From assembly GCA_963969495.1 (NCBI GenBank), contig OZ018321.1, forward strand, positions 196,023,126-196,087,125: DNA of 64,000 nt, read 5' to 3'. The DNA comes from Ceratothoa steindachneri (Eukaryota; Arthropoda; Malacostraca; Isopoda; Cymothoidae). The notes below the pieces were generated by a model. That model ran no database searches. It was not told where the DNA came from and saw only the letters and a list, made by a program, of their open reading frames with translations. A program made the position numbers and the translations under genes. This document shows, piece after piece, positions 23,061 to 33,344 of this stretch (its first letter is position 1; the number at the start of each line of letters is the position of its first letter).

Positions 23061-23287
23061 TTCTTCGTTTTGTCATTCTTACTTAATATTAAAGTCTAGC
23101 TTTATATATATATGTATGTATATATTTAATTTAAATAGTTTTTTTAAATACCTTGAATAAGTTTCGTATATTTAAATTTGTTTCCTTCTTTCCTGTGATA
23201 CTGTTTGGAATAAATATCTAAAGCTACTCGTATTGACCGAGTCAAATCTTCTGTTTAGATTACTAAAATTTCTCTTATTTATTTCTG

Positions 23288-23289
23288 TA

Positions 23290-23328
<39 letters not shown>

Positions 23329-23336
23329 ATCTCTCT
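23288..23336. repeat. (CT)n microsatellite
   Basis: Long CT run with a few interruptions. It produces Leu-Ser and Arg-Glu runs in overlapping frames on both strands (23172-23520) that are not genes. Confidence 0.9.
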
Positions 23337-23399
23337 AGCCATCCCCCTCCCACCGATCATTTGTAGCCACTGTCATGAAAATATACTCGCCTCACAGAC

Positions 23400-23490
23400 A
23401 CGTAGAGCTTTCGGTGGCCAAGTTGATAGAACGATGGATTTCTTACACCAAGTCCCGGGATCATCGAGATCAGAAGCAAAACCTGCAGCC
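23400..23490 (+). other. tRNA-like sequence, probable SINE head
   Basis: The segment gctttcggtggccaagttga continues tagaacgatggatttcttac and accaagtcccgggatcatcgag. The tggccaagttga core fits a pol III A box, and the later gggatcatcgagatc is a weakened B box. The length between the boxes fits a tRNA. It does not fold as an intact tRNA by eye, so a tRNA-derived SINE or pseudogene is more likely. Confidence 0.5.
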
Positions 23491-24981
23491 GCGTCCTTAG
23501 CTAGCTGGTCGCCCTTTTGACCCCCGATACGCTGATAATAAACCAAGCCAAGCTAAGTAACACTTTACGCTCCATCATCACCATAACTAATCATAACACT
23601 GCTGTCAATTAAGTGTTCGCCTTTACAGCATAACATACCCACTCATTCGTTTCTTCTGAAACCCTGTGAAGGAGCAGCAGTCTGTCTTATAGCGGTACTC
23701 ACATACACATACCCCTGATGAGTATAGAGTAGCCCCCTTGGGGTCACTCAGTGTTTGTTCGTCGCTGTTTGGTATAAAGAACACAACTCGAGCCGTATAC
23801 CTTTGCCTCCCAACGACCTGCCCTTGGTGCTTAGCGCTCACCAGAGATTTTTATTCTAATTTTTATGCTCATTTCAATATCCGGTCACGTATCTCATCCA
23901 TGATACGAGGGACAAATGGCGCTAACTACCTACACAGGCGCCGGCTCCCCGTACACTTATGTGTGTGAATGAACCCTCTTCCTTCTAGCATCCGAACGGA
24001 TTCCTTATATACCATAGCCTCCATGTCCTTTCAGTATATCCAACACTTCTGCTTATTAATCTAGAGGGTGGTGCACAAAATTGACTGCGTTCCGTAGCAT
24101 AGCATACTGTGATGCTGCAGCGGAAGACTTGCAACATCCTCTGGGGTAGCGAATACTTTTAACCATCCTCTTATTCCTGTATCGATGTGTATTTATCTTC
24201 GGCTACTTCCTCGTGCGCCATCCTATATTTTGTCTCCTCTGTGAAATAATCGCGCATTCTGTCATATCACATTAATTTCCCCTTTCTAAATAATAATAGA
24301 AAAAATAATCTTTCCCTTAAGGAACATTTCTAACATACACGATATTCCCTCCCCCCCCTTTTTCCAGTCACCCACAAATGCAGCATGTGATGCAAAGTGA
24401 GGAAGCAATATCTGGTTAGCGTGCTTCTTCCATCCCACGAAAACATGTATAATCTTACGCGCCGCTTTTTAATCAAAACTTCAAGTTGCTTCAATGTGAC
24501 TTGGCGATTCCGCCTCAACATCGAGCGTAGAAATATAGTAAATGGGCGATCCCTTGGACGACCTCTCCGTCTCTAAGGACAGTTGTTACGGTAACATCCG
24601 CACGAATAGCGGGTCATACACGACACGAGAGGCACTACATGACTTTCAAAATGAGATGAGAATACGTGATGCAACACATGAGCAAACACAGAAGAACAAT
24701 GTGGTATGTCGCGCTATTTAAAATGGAAATGGTTTGATCATTTTTTACTATACACAACTGTGGTGTAGAATCATGATATTGGTGGAGTGTGATTTGATTT
24801 GCTCGACGGCGTTCTCATCCTAATAATTATTACTGCAATACATGCTGAATTATACATAATAATAATAATGATTTTAATAATAATTATAACAATATGCACA
24901 AAAATACCGAAATTACAATATTTTTGCGCTTGGATGCTGGTACACCAATTTCGATACTAGGAGGGGATAATTATCTCTTAC
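23491..24981. other. unassigned, probably intron of the minus-strand Ig gene
   Basis: Lies downstream (in transcript direction) of the exon at 24982-25133. No further exon with Ig motifs was recognised. Short frames at 23623-23968 are uninformative. Confidence 0.4.
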
Positions 24982-25133
24982 CAAGGATGTTGTGTTTGTG
25001 AGTTGCTCCCCTTCCAACCACCAGGTAATCTTGGCCGGAGGTCTGGCGCCAACACTCTGGCACTCCAGTTCATAAGACTTCTCAGCAGACAGCGGCTCTC
25101 GGGATCCAAGAAAACTCACTGATAATGGTTTGA
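24982..25133 (-). CDS. Ig-domain exon of a Sidestep-like cell-surface gene
   Basis: A 152-base minus-strand exon encodes KPLSVSFLGSREPLSAEKSY, then ELECQSVGARPPAKITWWLE and GEQLTNTTSL. The Cys in ELEC and the Trp pair in ITWW are the B-strand Cys and C-strand Trp of an immunoglobulin fold. The KPLSV...PLSA...Y.L.CQ..G.RPPA.ITWW pattern is typical of the arthropod Sidestep family, transmembrane partners of Beaten-path proteins in axon guidance. Splice signals are good: ctttattccctttcag precedes it and gtaagaga follows. It begins with two bases of a split codon, complementing the exon at 30157-30360, and ends on a codon boundary. The domain is partial: the F-strand Cys must lie in a further exon not found here. 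Confidence 0.8.
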
Positions 25134-25589
25134 CTGAAAGGGAATAAAGAAGGGTAGTTAGCCGAAACGCCATGAAGAAAAAGAGAGCGTGGTAGAATGA
25201 ATCTAAAAGAATTAAAGAGGGTTAGGGGGGATAAATACAAAGAAAAACTGGTGTACTTCAAGGGCAATTGAAGATTTTTAAGAGTAGAAAGGAAGGAAAA
25301 TTTTATAAGTCTACAAAGGACTTGATTGAGCGTTAAGGTGAGTGCCAAGAAGAAGGTAAAACTGCGTTAAAATTTCCATGCATAATTATAATCTATGAGT
25401 CAAATAGGGGTTTTCGTACAAAAATAGGTCTTAAGTGATCGGGAAGCCTTTCTTCGTCGTGTTGTGAGCCCCTGTGATGAGAAATGGTTTCTTAAGTCCT
25501 GGTCCATTGCTACTTTACGTCCGGCCACACCCAAGTGACCTCGTCCAAGAATACATGTGTTATCTCGTATCCCATTAATATGAAACGAT

Positions 25590-25712
25590 ACCAGAAGGAA
25601 AACAATAATTGGGAGGTGTTTCGTCTTATTTACTGAAACTCCTCAGACCAATTATTTAGTAATTGAGACGAAATGTTACTATTTGGTATTGTTTATTTTC
25701 CTGTGAGCAATA
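25590..25712. repeat. imperfect foldback repeat
   Basis: The segment aggaaaacaataattgggag through gtttcgtcttatttactga pairs with the reverse complement of the right part (atttagtaattgagacgaaa through ggtattgtttattttcct). Arms are about 45-50 bp with mismatches, and the loop is short. Possible small MITE-type relic. Confidence 0.5.
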
Positions 25713-27739
25713 CCTCATTGCATAAATGAAAACTTGGACTATATATATTTCCATCCCAATATATTTCCTAACATTTGCTAGTTAAAATCTAAAGTTTACA
25801 AAGTTTACGATAACTTACAGGTATAACTACTAATTGGTAAAGGTTATGCAAATTTGATGAATAAAACGAAAGTTATCAGCTGATATGCAATTTACTAGAA
25901 AATTTGAATTATCCATAATTAATTAAACCTTTAGGTTTCTTGTAGAGAAAATTAGCATTGTTTGAATATCAATGAATTCGAGTTCGAACTAGTGTACGTT
26001 AGGTCATTCTCATGTCAGCTCTCTTCCAGGAAACATGTCTTTAGAATTCTGTCTCACCTCTCTCTTTCTGTCCGCAAGCTTATCGTAGAGCTTGCGTTTT
26101 CAATATGTTAGTTCTATTGAAGCCAATGCAGAACTATCAAACGCTCCGAAAGTGGAGTTCAAAATATTTGGTCAACCTATGACAAAATAGGTTTACATAA
26201 GGGTGGTTCATCAACCGAGAAGCCAAATAAGATCTCAAAAGGGAAGATCGAGCCTTTATCAAAACTGTGAAGAAGGACCGTTTTAAGAAGGCTGCAGCAG
26301 TTTATCGAGAGATTATTGAATTTTGGACATCAATATGTCACGCTTTCATACCCTCAGTCAAGCCATTGATTAGTCCGAAAAACAAGAAAGCTTGCCTTGC
26401 ATTCTTTATTGATCATGTTATTTTATATATTTAATTCATCGTCCACCAATTTTAGAAGATGTGATTCTAATACAAGCGATCTGATCCCTTTGGATACTGT
26501 TGTTTTTCTGGAGAGCGATTTGTCAACATAAAGCGAAAACCAACGAGGAATCTCTCGTAAAATGGTGTAAATGGAGATCTGTAAACAAAGTGGCACGGAT
26601 AGAAGAAGTGAAAATGTGTGTAAGATATATAGCCGCAGATCATCCGGCAAACGTTGTGGCCAGGGGTTCTTGTAACTGCAGGAGTTGGATCCTGGAGGAT
26701 ACCAACTCCGGGCATTGGCACGGAAAAGTCACGCAATCCTCATATGCCAACCAAAGACTTATTGCTCATGCAACGCTCGCTGTTCCTTGTGTGAGAGACA
26801 GGAGAACTAATGTACTGTATATAAATATTAAATCAGGATCGAATTTCTTATTCGGGGGGGGGGGGGGAAATCAACATAAAATTGAGCTCGAAAACATTTA
26901 AAAACACAATATTATTTGGTCCAAAAAGAAGCAGATAGTGTCTTTTGAACAATTGTGTTTCCTTTGTTCATTTTGGGAACTTTAGCATCGAAAAACCAAT
27001 AAAAATTAAACCCAAATATAATCTTTGGAATTTGGTCCAGCCGGTCAGGATAGACCAACTTACTGGATTCTTTTCCTTTAAATATACTAGGTTAAGTTCG
27101 CTGCCATGTTTTCGTTGAACAGCTCCAGTCTGGCCAAATATTCTCGAGGAAACTCAAGCCAATTTAGTTTGCTTAATGTTACAATGCAATGGCATTCAGT
27201 AAACCAAAGAGATGCTATACAAATAGCAATTTATTCGGTAAATATTTTATATACTCGTAGGTTCTGACGAAAATCCATTATTTAGTATAGATCACAACAA
27301 TATGGATAGGCAAAGTGATTGCTTTGTTTATTCCAGTTTCTTGCTTTAATATATGATGTCAGATTACTATAACAGAATATGAATTTAGAGTTGTCTCCTA
27401 CATATGCAGTGATGCAAAAATATTCATTCCATAAACCTGAATTTTATTATGTTTATGTCTTTCTAGTGTACAAACTATGAAAAAGGTTAATGCTATGTAA
27501 TTTTATACGTTCTTCCAGTTAAAATTTGAGAAAAAACTAATTTTTCAAAATTTATTGACGAAAGATAGAGTCAGTGATGCAAAAGTATATATGACGCCAT
27601 AAGAATTACTTTTTAAATTTAATTCAATTATGATTTATAAAAGGAATTGCAAAAGTTTAAACACATGATTTCCGTATCATTATTCCCAGAGTGTAGTTGC
27701 ATCATAGTCAAGGAAAAAAGATTTGGCCAAGATTTCTGA

Positions 27740-28125
27740 AAGTTAGATGTGGAACTCCATATAAGTAGAATGGCTACAGACTTATCGCCAAAAGCTGCAG
27801 CTTATCCATAACCACCATCGGTACCATAGTTCGCAAGTGGAAATCCTGTGGTACCACTCGTAACGGTCTACCCATAGGACGACCACGCAAGATATTTGAA
27901 CGTACTGCTAGGACAATGGTGAGTCAGAGAATCTAAACTACATGAAGTGAACTTAAATAGTACCTAAAGGTGCAGGGACCAAGGTCCAAGGTCAGCAAAC
28001 ACACCATTAGCAGAGAACTGTATCGTGAAGGAATCCATTCCCGGGTGGCTAGGAAATTTCCTCTAATAAAGACTAGGCAAATTTAAGACCACTTATAAAG
28101 TATGCCACCGAACATTTGAAGAAGC
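27740..28125 (+). pseudogene. Tc1 transposase, N-terminal part
   Basis: DNA-binding half of a Tc1-type transposase across shifting frames. Readable blocks are TTIGTIVRKWKSCGTTRN, then GRPRKIFERTARTMVSQRI (the GRPRK linker between the two helix-turn-helix units), VSKHTISRELYREGIHSRVA, RKFPLIKTRQ and the start of the catalytic domain. Stops are present. The reading ends where the CCTAG repeats start. Confidence 0.75.
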
Positions 28126-28129
28126 CTGT

Positions 28130-28990
28130 TAATTTTGGCCTATTTTATCCTACCTTAGCTAAGTATAGCCAAGCTTAGTAGACCTTAGTCTAACCTAGAA
28201 TATTATAGTATAGCCTAGCACAACCTAGCCTAGTATATATAGGCTTGTCTAGGGCAGCATTTCCTAGTGTAGCCTAGCTTACTTTAGCCTAGCCTAGGCT
28301 AACCAGGTATGGCTTAGCATTTCATGCCAGAGCCTAGCCTAGCGTCGCATAGAGTAGCCTAGCCCAGTATAGTCAATCTAGAATGGGCTACTATAGCCTA
28401 GCCAATATATCCTTGCATACGATAGTCTAGCCTATCCTAGCATACTATAGGCTAGCTTGGTATAACTTATGTTAGCATAACCACGCCTAACATAATATAG
28501 CCAAGCGTATCATATTATAGCCTAGCCTAGTATAATCCTAGACTAGTATAACATACCATAGCCTAGACTAGAATAACCTTGTATAGCTTAGGATATTATA
28601 GCATTGGTTAGCAAGCATATCGTACCCTAACATAGTATTACTTAGCATAGCATAGCAGAGCATAGTCCTCCCTAGCCGATTATACTTTAACCTACCCTAG
28701 CATAACCTAGTATAGCTTAGCCTAGCTTAGCCTACCATAGTATAACCTAGCCTAGCATTAACTAGACTAGATAAGTATACCCTATATTATCCTATCATAT
28801 CCTAGCCTAATATACTATATGATATCCTAGCATAACATTTTATAGCCTAAATTAGCATAGTATATCTTATCCTTGTACATTATATCTTAGCATAGCTTAG
28901 TATAGTATAGCCTATCAGAGTATAGCCTATTCTAAGCTTGCCTAGCAGAGTATAGATATTATAGCCTAGTCTAGTCGGGCAGAGTATCGG
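28130..28990. repeat. CCTAG/CATAG-type satellite, ~860 bp
   Basis: Long degenerate array of 5- and 10-base units: tagcctagcatag, tagtatagcc, tagcttagcc and close variants. There is no fixed longer period. The array lies exactly between the two recognisable halves of the Tc1 transposase. It has many stops in all frames and no coding function. Confidence 0.9.
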
Positions 28991-29344
28991 CCGAATAGTT
29001 ATGATATTATTGCCAAAACAAAATAATAATTCCAAGGATAACTTTGGGAAGACTTGGCAATTATAGCACTCGAAGGAGAATGTAAAACAACATAAGGGTG
29101 TCAGATTTCGTTAGAATCTGCCGAATAGTTATGATGTTATTACAAAAACAATAAAAAAAGCAAAACGGGGACCGACCCACCGACATAGTGAGATGTAGAG
29201 TCGCTCACGATTAGATTCGCACGCGACTCAAAACATGGTTAGCTATGCTAGAGCTGTGAAAATAAGTAGGGGTTAGATATTCAAACATAATAATGATCCT
29301 AATAACATGAAAACAAAGGCTAGATTGCAGAAAATATTTAACGT

Positions 29345-29570
29345 AATTTAGTGGATTTTTCAGTTCCCGGACCTAAATCCGATTGAGAATCTTTAGGGGG
29401 AACTCTACTTGAAGAGTCGGATCAGAGACCCGGGAATCTTGAAGGATTTGAGTCATTTTGCTTGGAAGAATGGAAAAAGAACCCAGTAGAAAGTTGTAAC
29501 AGGCTGATAGACAACTAACTATACACGGCGTTTAGAAGTAGTCCCTGCTAATAAAGTTTATGCTTAGAAG
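29345..29570 (+). pseudogene. Tc1 transposase, C-terminal part
   Basis: The sequence from about 29361 reads FPDLNPIEN, the end of the 'SPDLNPIENLW' motif that carries the last catalytic glutamate of DD34E transposases. It continues LEGFESFCLEEWKKNPVESC and NRLIDN. Stops and a shift occur. The first two catalytic aspartates are missing with the replaced centre. Confidence 0.75.
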
Positions 29571-30156
29571 TATTAATTAATGATTCATTATTCTTCATTC
29601 ACAACTTTGATTTCCTTTCGTTAACGGTTCAATTAGCATTAATCTATCTAAACACTAAATTTATACATTTATCGCAATTGTAGTTAATAAATTATTTTGG
29701 ATGTTTTGAACACTTTTGCACCACACTATTTATAAGGATGGGACCAACATCGATCATATTATTAACATGAGTGCCATTTCTTTGCTTCATTAAAAAATAA
29801 GGGTTGCTCTTTGATAAATTAGATAAGCATCGTCTTTCTTTTGATGATTTACTTGTACTGTTTCTTTAAAGGTATACCCAAAAAATTAATTATTTGTCTT
29901 GCCGCTTGACTGCCCAGTAATGTGTGTAGATTAGTTGCAGGGAAAAAAGTGATGGTAATCTCTTTCGTCTATCTATACTAACCGTCTATGTATACTAGTC
30001 TCTCTCACTATTATACACACGCTTCCTCTTCCTCTCTCATCCTCTCTTTCTATATATCTTTTTAGCTCATTTTTTTTTCCTCCTATGCGATTAGATCTTG
30101 ATCCTTCCAAGTGTATGTTCTGGTTCGGGTAAAACGAAATTATTTCTTCTACTTAC

Positions 30157-30360
30157 AGTTGACCTGGACTGTGATGAATGTTCTGATAGGCCCAGTATGA
30201 TTGCTGTTGGATGCTTCACAGGACAAGGAAGCGTGTAAGTGCTTCCTAGTTAGCCTCGGCAGATGGAGTCTGTTGGTGTACACACCGGGGCGAGGATTCT
30301 CGTAGGAGTCGTCCAAAATACGACTGTCCAGTCGCCAGAACACCTTCGAAGGGGGTTTGC
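30157..30360 (-). CDS. Ig-domain exon of a Sidestep-like cell-surface gene (upstream exon)
   Basis: A 204-base minus-strand exon encodes KPPSKVFWRLDSRILDDSYE, then NPRPGVYTNRLHLPRLTRKH and LHASLSCEASNSNHTGPIRT plus FITVQVN. The Trp in VFWRLD and the Cys in SLSCEASN are the C- and F-strand residues of an Ig fold; LPRLTRKHLHASLSC.ASN is the Sidestep-type F/G-strand signature. An acceptor acctcttccccgcag precedes it and a donor gtaagt follows. The exon starts with two bases and ends with one base of split codons. Its last base T joins the TC of the exon at 25133 to give a Phe codon followed by KPLSV, so the two exons are phase-compatible neighbours. Exons for the signal peptide, first domains and membrane segment were not found. 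Confidence 0.8.
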
Positions 30361-30911
30361 CTGCGGGGAAGAGGTGTGCGTGAATGAGGGCAAATCCACA
30401 CCAATTAAATTCTATGTTGGATTACCTTCCCTAAAACCCTCTTACGCCCTATAGTTGGTGTTCGGAAGTCTTAAATTTTGTAGAATCATTTCGGTATCTT
30501 TGACTTAGGTCGTTAAATATTGCCATCATATTTCAAGGTAGGTAAATAGTCAAAATATTCTTAATAATAATAATAGAAAGCTTAGAGTGTAGTAGGGCAT
30601 AAACCAAGGGAATGGGTGACATAACAAAGGAGGGAGAAATACCATACCAGAGGAATAAACAAAAGTGTTGGACCAAAAAAGTAACATTAAAATTTATTAT
30701 AATTAAAATCGGTTAGGTTGGTTTTAGCCTTTACTTTGATTGCACCAACAGCCTTTGCCATTTCGTTTCTCACGCTCAACAGGGCGCGATTGTGTGCTTT
30801 ATGCTCTGGTACCGACCGAGCTACCAAAGGTCAATTGAAAATCGTCACACCATGAAGTGTAGTAAATCATTGTGACAGGTATTTAAAAATCTAAGCCATT
30901 TTTACGATAAA
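30361..30911. other. unassigned, with a tRNA-like patch on the minus strand
   Basis: Presumed upstream intron of the Ig gene. At about 30760-30842 the minus strand reads tggtagctcggtcggtacca followed by gagcataaagcac. The A-box-like tagctcggtcggt is strongly tRNA-like. No good B box or full cloverleaf is visible, so a tRNA pseudogene or SINE head is likely. Confidence 0.45.
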
Positions 30912-31840
30912 CAAATTGGATCTTGCGTTTCGTAGGCAGACCTTCTCTCCGAGGCAAACGGTCCATCAACTTTGGCAACGGCCTTTTGGTCTAACAAATG
31001 TTAAAAGTTTTCAGTAAATATCCTCTCTAACACTATATTTTCTAAAGAAACCTTTTTTAACAGTTTGATATTATTTTTTTTTCTCTTACTTCAAGTATGA
31101 CTTTGTATGTTATTGTAAAAATCAGCATGATCATCAATAACTCTATAATTTAAGCAGAGGATTTTTTTGAGTATTTGAAAAATAATTTCATCTTAGTTTG
31201 GTTATGACTTAGAAAGTTCAGAAATAAATATAAGTATCGAAATTTTGTGATTTTTTTAAAACCCAAAGAATTACAAATGGTGATATTTTGAAAGGGGGGA
31301 AATTTAGTTTAGAGTTCCTTTTTAAAGTTACTATAATTGGAGAAGTTCAGAAAATTTATAAAAATTTAACCATGGCTGCTTTTTTTTAGATTTTAAATTT
31401 TAAAATATAAAATTTTAAATTTTAGAATCGCCCGTACGGGCGATTGGCGAAGCCATTGCCTAGTTTTATTAAAAATAAATTACATAATGAAACTTTTTGA
31501 AATTAAAGTCTATTACTCAATGTTTAGGAGTGTTTTTTTAAGAAAAATCGTTTGGGAAAGAAAGAGATTCCAAGAGATTTTCGAAAATTATTAAAATTAA
31601 TACTGGTTTTTCACATATTTGAAGTTTTATTAAAGTTCTTTCTAGAGATCAGAAATAAATAAATATGATTAGCGAATGTTTTGGATTTCAAAAAACCTTA
31701 ATTACAAATAGTGAAGTTAAGAAATGCATTAAAATAAGGCATGGCTGATTTTTGTGAAACTCTTATAAGCGAAAACTTCGATAAGCGAAAACTTCTCCCT
31801 TTAAGGCCACCGCTAGAAAAAAAGAAAAATTAAAAAAAAG
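30912..31840. repeat. second, degenerate copy of the inverted-repeat family
   Basis: 30912-31020 resembles the left arm of the element at 18766 (ttgcgtttcgtaggcagacc, then gcaacggccttttggt and aaaagttttcagtaaatatc). Internal stretches at 31190-31380 and 31460-31740 resemble 18960-19160 and 19480-19680 (for example ccaagagattttcgaaaatt and agaaataaataaatatgatt). It appears to consist of two partial monomers. Confidence 0.55.
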
Positions 31841-32229
31841 GCGCTAAAACAATTATTACTCTTCAAATTATTTATTAATTTTTTATGTTTCGAAAGTGTT
31901 TCTTTTATTATAAAATAACTTCAGCAATTTTCCAAATATATAAATAAGATAATTGTTTAAATCAATGAGATGACGTTTTTGTTTAATTTTTTACCAATGA
32001 ACTGTTTAAGTTATTAAACAGGAGAACCCTTTTGTATTGTTTAACACGTCCTTGGTTTCGGGTTTTGTAATATTTTGTCTCAAATATTCTTGAAGTGATT
32101 TGGAAGGTTAGAAAGAGTTTGGTTAACAAACTTACTGTAGATAAAGTGAAACTCGATTACCATAAATATCCTGGCAACCCCTTTAAACTTTAAAGATAAT
32201 ATTAAAATTATTCCTTTTGAATTAAAATA

Positions 32230-32400
32230 GTTTCCTTGTTTTCCAAATCTCATACAAAATCCTAAATTTCGCTCATACAAATTCCTTAACTTTGCTGGAA
32301 AGAATGTTCGTCTTCTTCCATTTCTTCTTCTGTTTGGACGACCTATATAATAGTCTTCAAACCATTTTAAAATACAACACAACTGTTTGGTTAAAAAAAA
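32230..32400 (-). pseudogene. possible MULE-type transposase fragment
   Basis: A minus-strand frame of 121 codons (32080-32445) contains WFEDYYIGRPNRRRNGRRRT followed by FFPAKLRNLYERNLG. It resembles the 'YFEDTWIGRP..RRxxRxPxFxxxLWNxYE' stretch just before the 'PRTNNAVEGWH' motif of arthropod MULE-like transposases. The NNAVEGWH motif itself is not present: the frame continues into unrelated sequence, possibly after a shift. Recognition is by resemblance alone. Confidence 0.4.
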
Positions 32401-32445
32401 ACCCAAAAGTATCCACATAGCGAAAAACAACCTCATTATGAACAA

Positions 32446-33344
32446 AGGTTAGAGCAGGCACCATTTTTTAAATTAAATCGAAAATCGGGATTGTTATAAT
32501 AAAAGTCCGTCACGCCCATCTGCGGGACTTGCTTAGGTAAATTCTGAAAGAAAGGAAAAAGGAAGTGACTGACTTGTACGTTAGGAAAGAATTCCGTCCT
32601 AGTTATAATTGCAGCTTGCTTAGAGTCGCTATTGACTCCATTTGGTTATGTGCATTTGTCAATGAATCGTTAATCATTTTAGTCTTTTGTCGTTGACGCT
32701 AGTTTTATAATGCAGTAGTGCATACAGTAGACTTGGAAAAATTAGCTAGTGGTATCGCTAAAGTTTCGTCTAATTACCAAACATTGGAAAGGAAAAAATA
32801 CCCTATACTGCATCTCTCTCTTTTTTCCAAAATGATAATTTAATATAGGCCTATTCCTTGATCCATCAAACAAAAATTATCTTTCATTTCTGGTGTGGTT
32901 TTATAAATTTTGCATTTTTAAGGCAATTGTGCGATGCAAGCTTGGGCTATATTTTCTAAACATAGTAATAATACTTTTTGGTTCAATTGCAACGCCAGAG
33001 GTAGGATGCATACATATGTTCATTGATGGGTAAATTCATCCGATAACTAATGCAGCATTTTTTTTTTCATGTTAATCATTATTTTTTTAATAGAAATGAT
33101 CGAAAACTGGTTTGGATTTATACTAGTCTAGTCTACTAAACTCAAAGCTTAAGTACAAGCCAGTCTTAAGCTAATCGTAGGTTTACATTTCAACATACCT
33201 TAGTCATTTTCCTGCTATTGAATTTTGTATTAATGTTATTTTACTGTGCCTTTATCGTTAAGTAATGAATAGTATGAAAGTGTATAAAGAGCACGTGTAA
33301 CGTTATGCTTTTGAGTTTTGAGAACAAAAAAGTATTAGTCAAGT
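32446..33344. other. unassigned, no gene seen
   Basis: AT-rich stretch without clear features. Confidence 0.5.

Larger units (their letters stand above)
27405..29726 (+). mobile_element. Tc1-type element with satellite-filled core
   Basis: The left end (tgcagtgatgcaaaaatatt) and the right end read on the minus strand (gtgtggtgcaaaagtgttca) are imperfect inverted repeats, each next to TA. A second internal copy of the end motif (cagtgatgcaaaagtata) lies at about 27572, as in elements with inverted/direct repeat ends. The N-terminal and C-terminal parts of a Tc1 transposase are present and in order on the plus strand, but the catalytic middle is replaced by about 0.85 kb of CCTAG-rich satellite and 0.35 kb of unassigned DNA. 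Total length is 2.3 kb against about 1.3-1.6 kb for the family. Confidence 0.7.
25134..30156 (-). other. intron between the two Ig-domain exons
   Basis: About 5.0 kb, with a GT donor at its right end and an AG acceptor at its left end on the minus strand. It contains a foldback repeat (25590-25712), a 13-base G run near 26855, and a Tc1 element (27405-29726) whose centre is satellite DNA. A 133-codon frame at 26500-26901 has no recognisable domain and is partly created by the G run. The rest is anonymous. Confidence 0.7.

Noticed and set aside
23172..23520. Leu-Ser and Arg-Glu frames
   Set aside because: Translation of the (CT)n microsatellite on both strands.
26500..26901. 133-codon plus-strand frame
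   Set aside because: No recognisable domain, overlaps antisense frames, and its 3' part runs through a G homopolymer; treated as chance within the intron.
28130..28990. CRISPR-like or telomere-like array
   Set aside because: No constant repeat with unique spacers, and the CCTAG units do not match the arthropod telomere repeat; it is a degenerate satellite.
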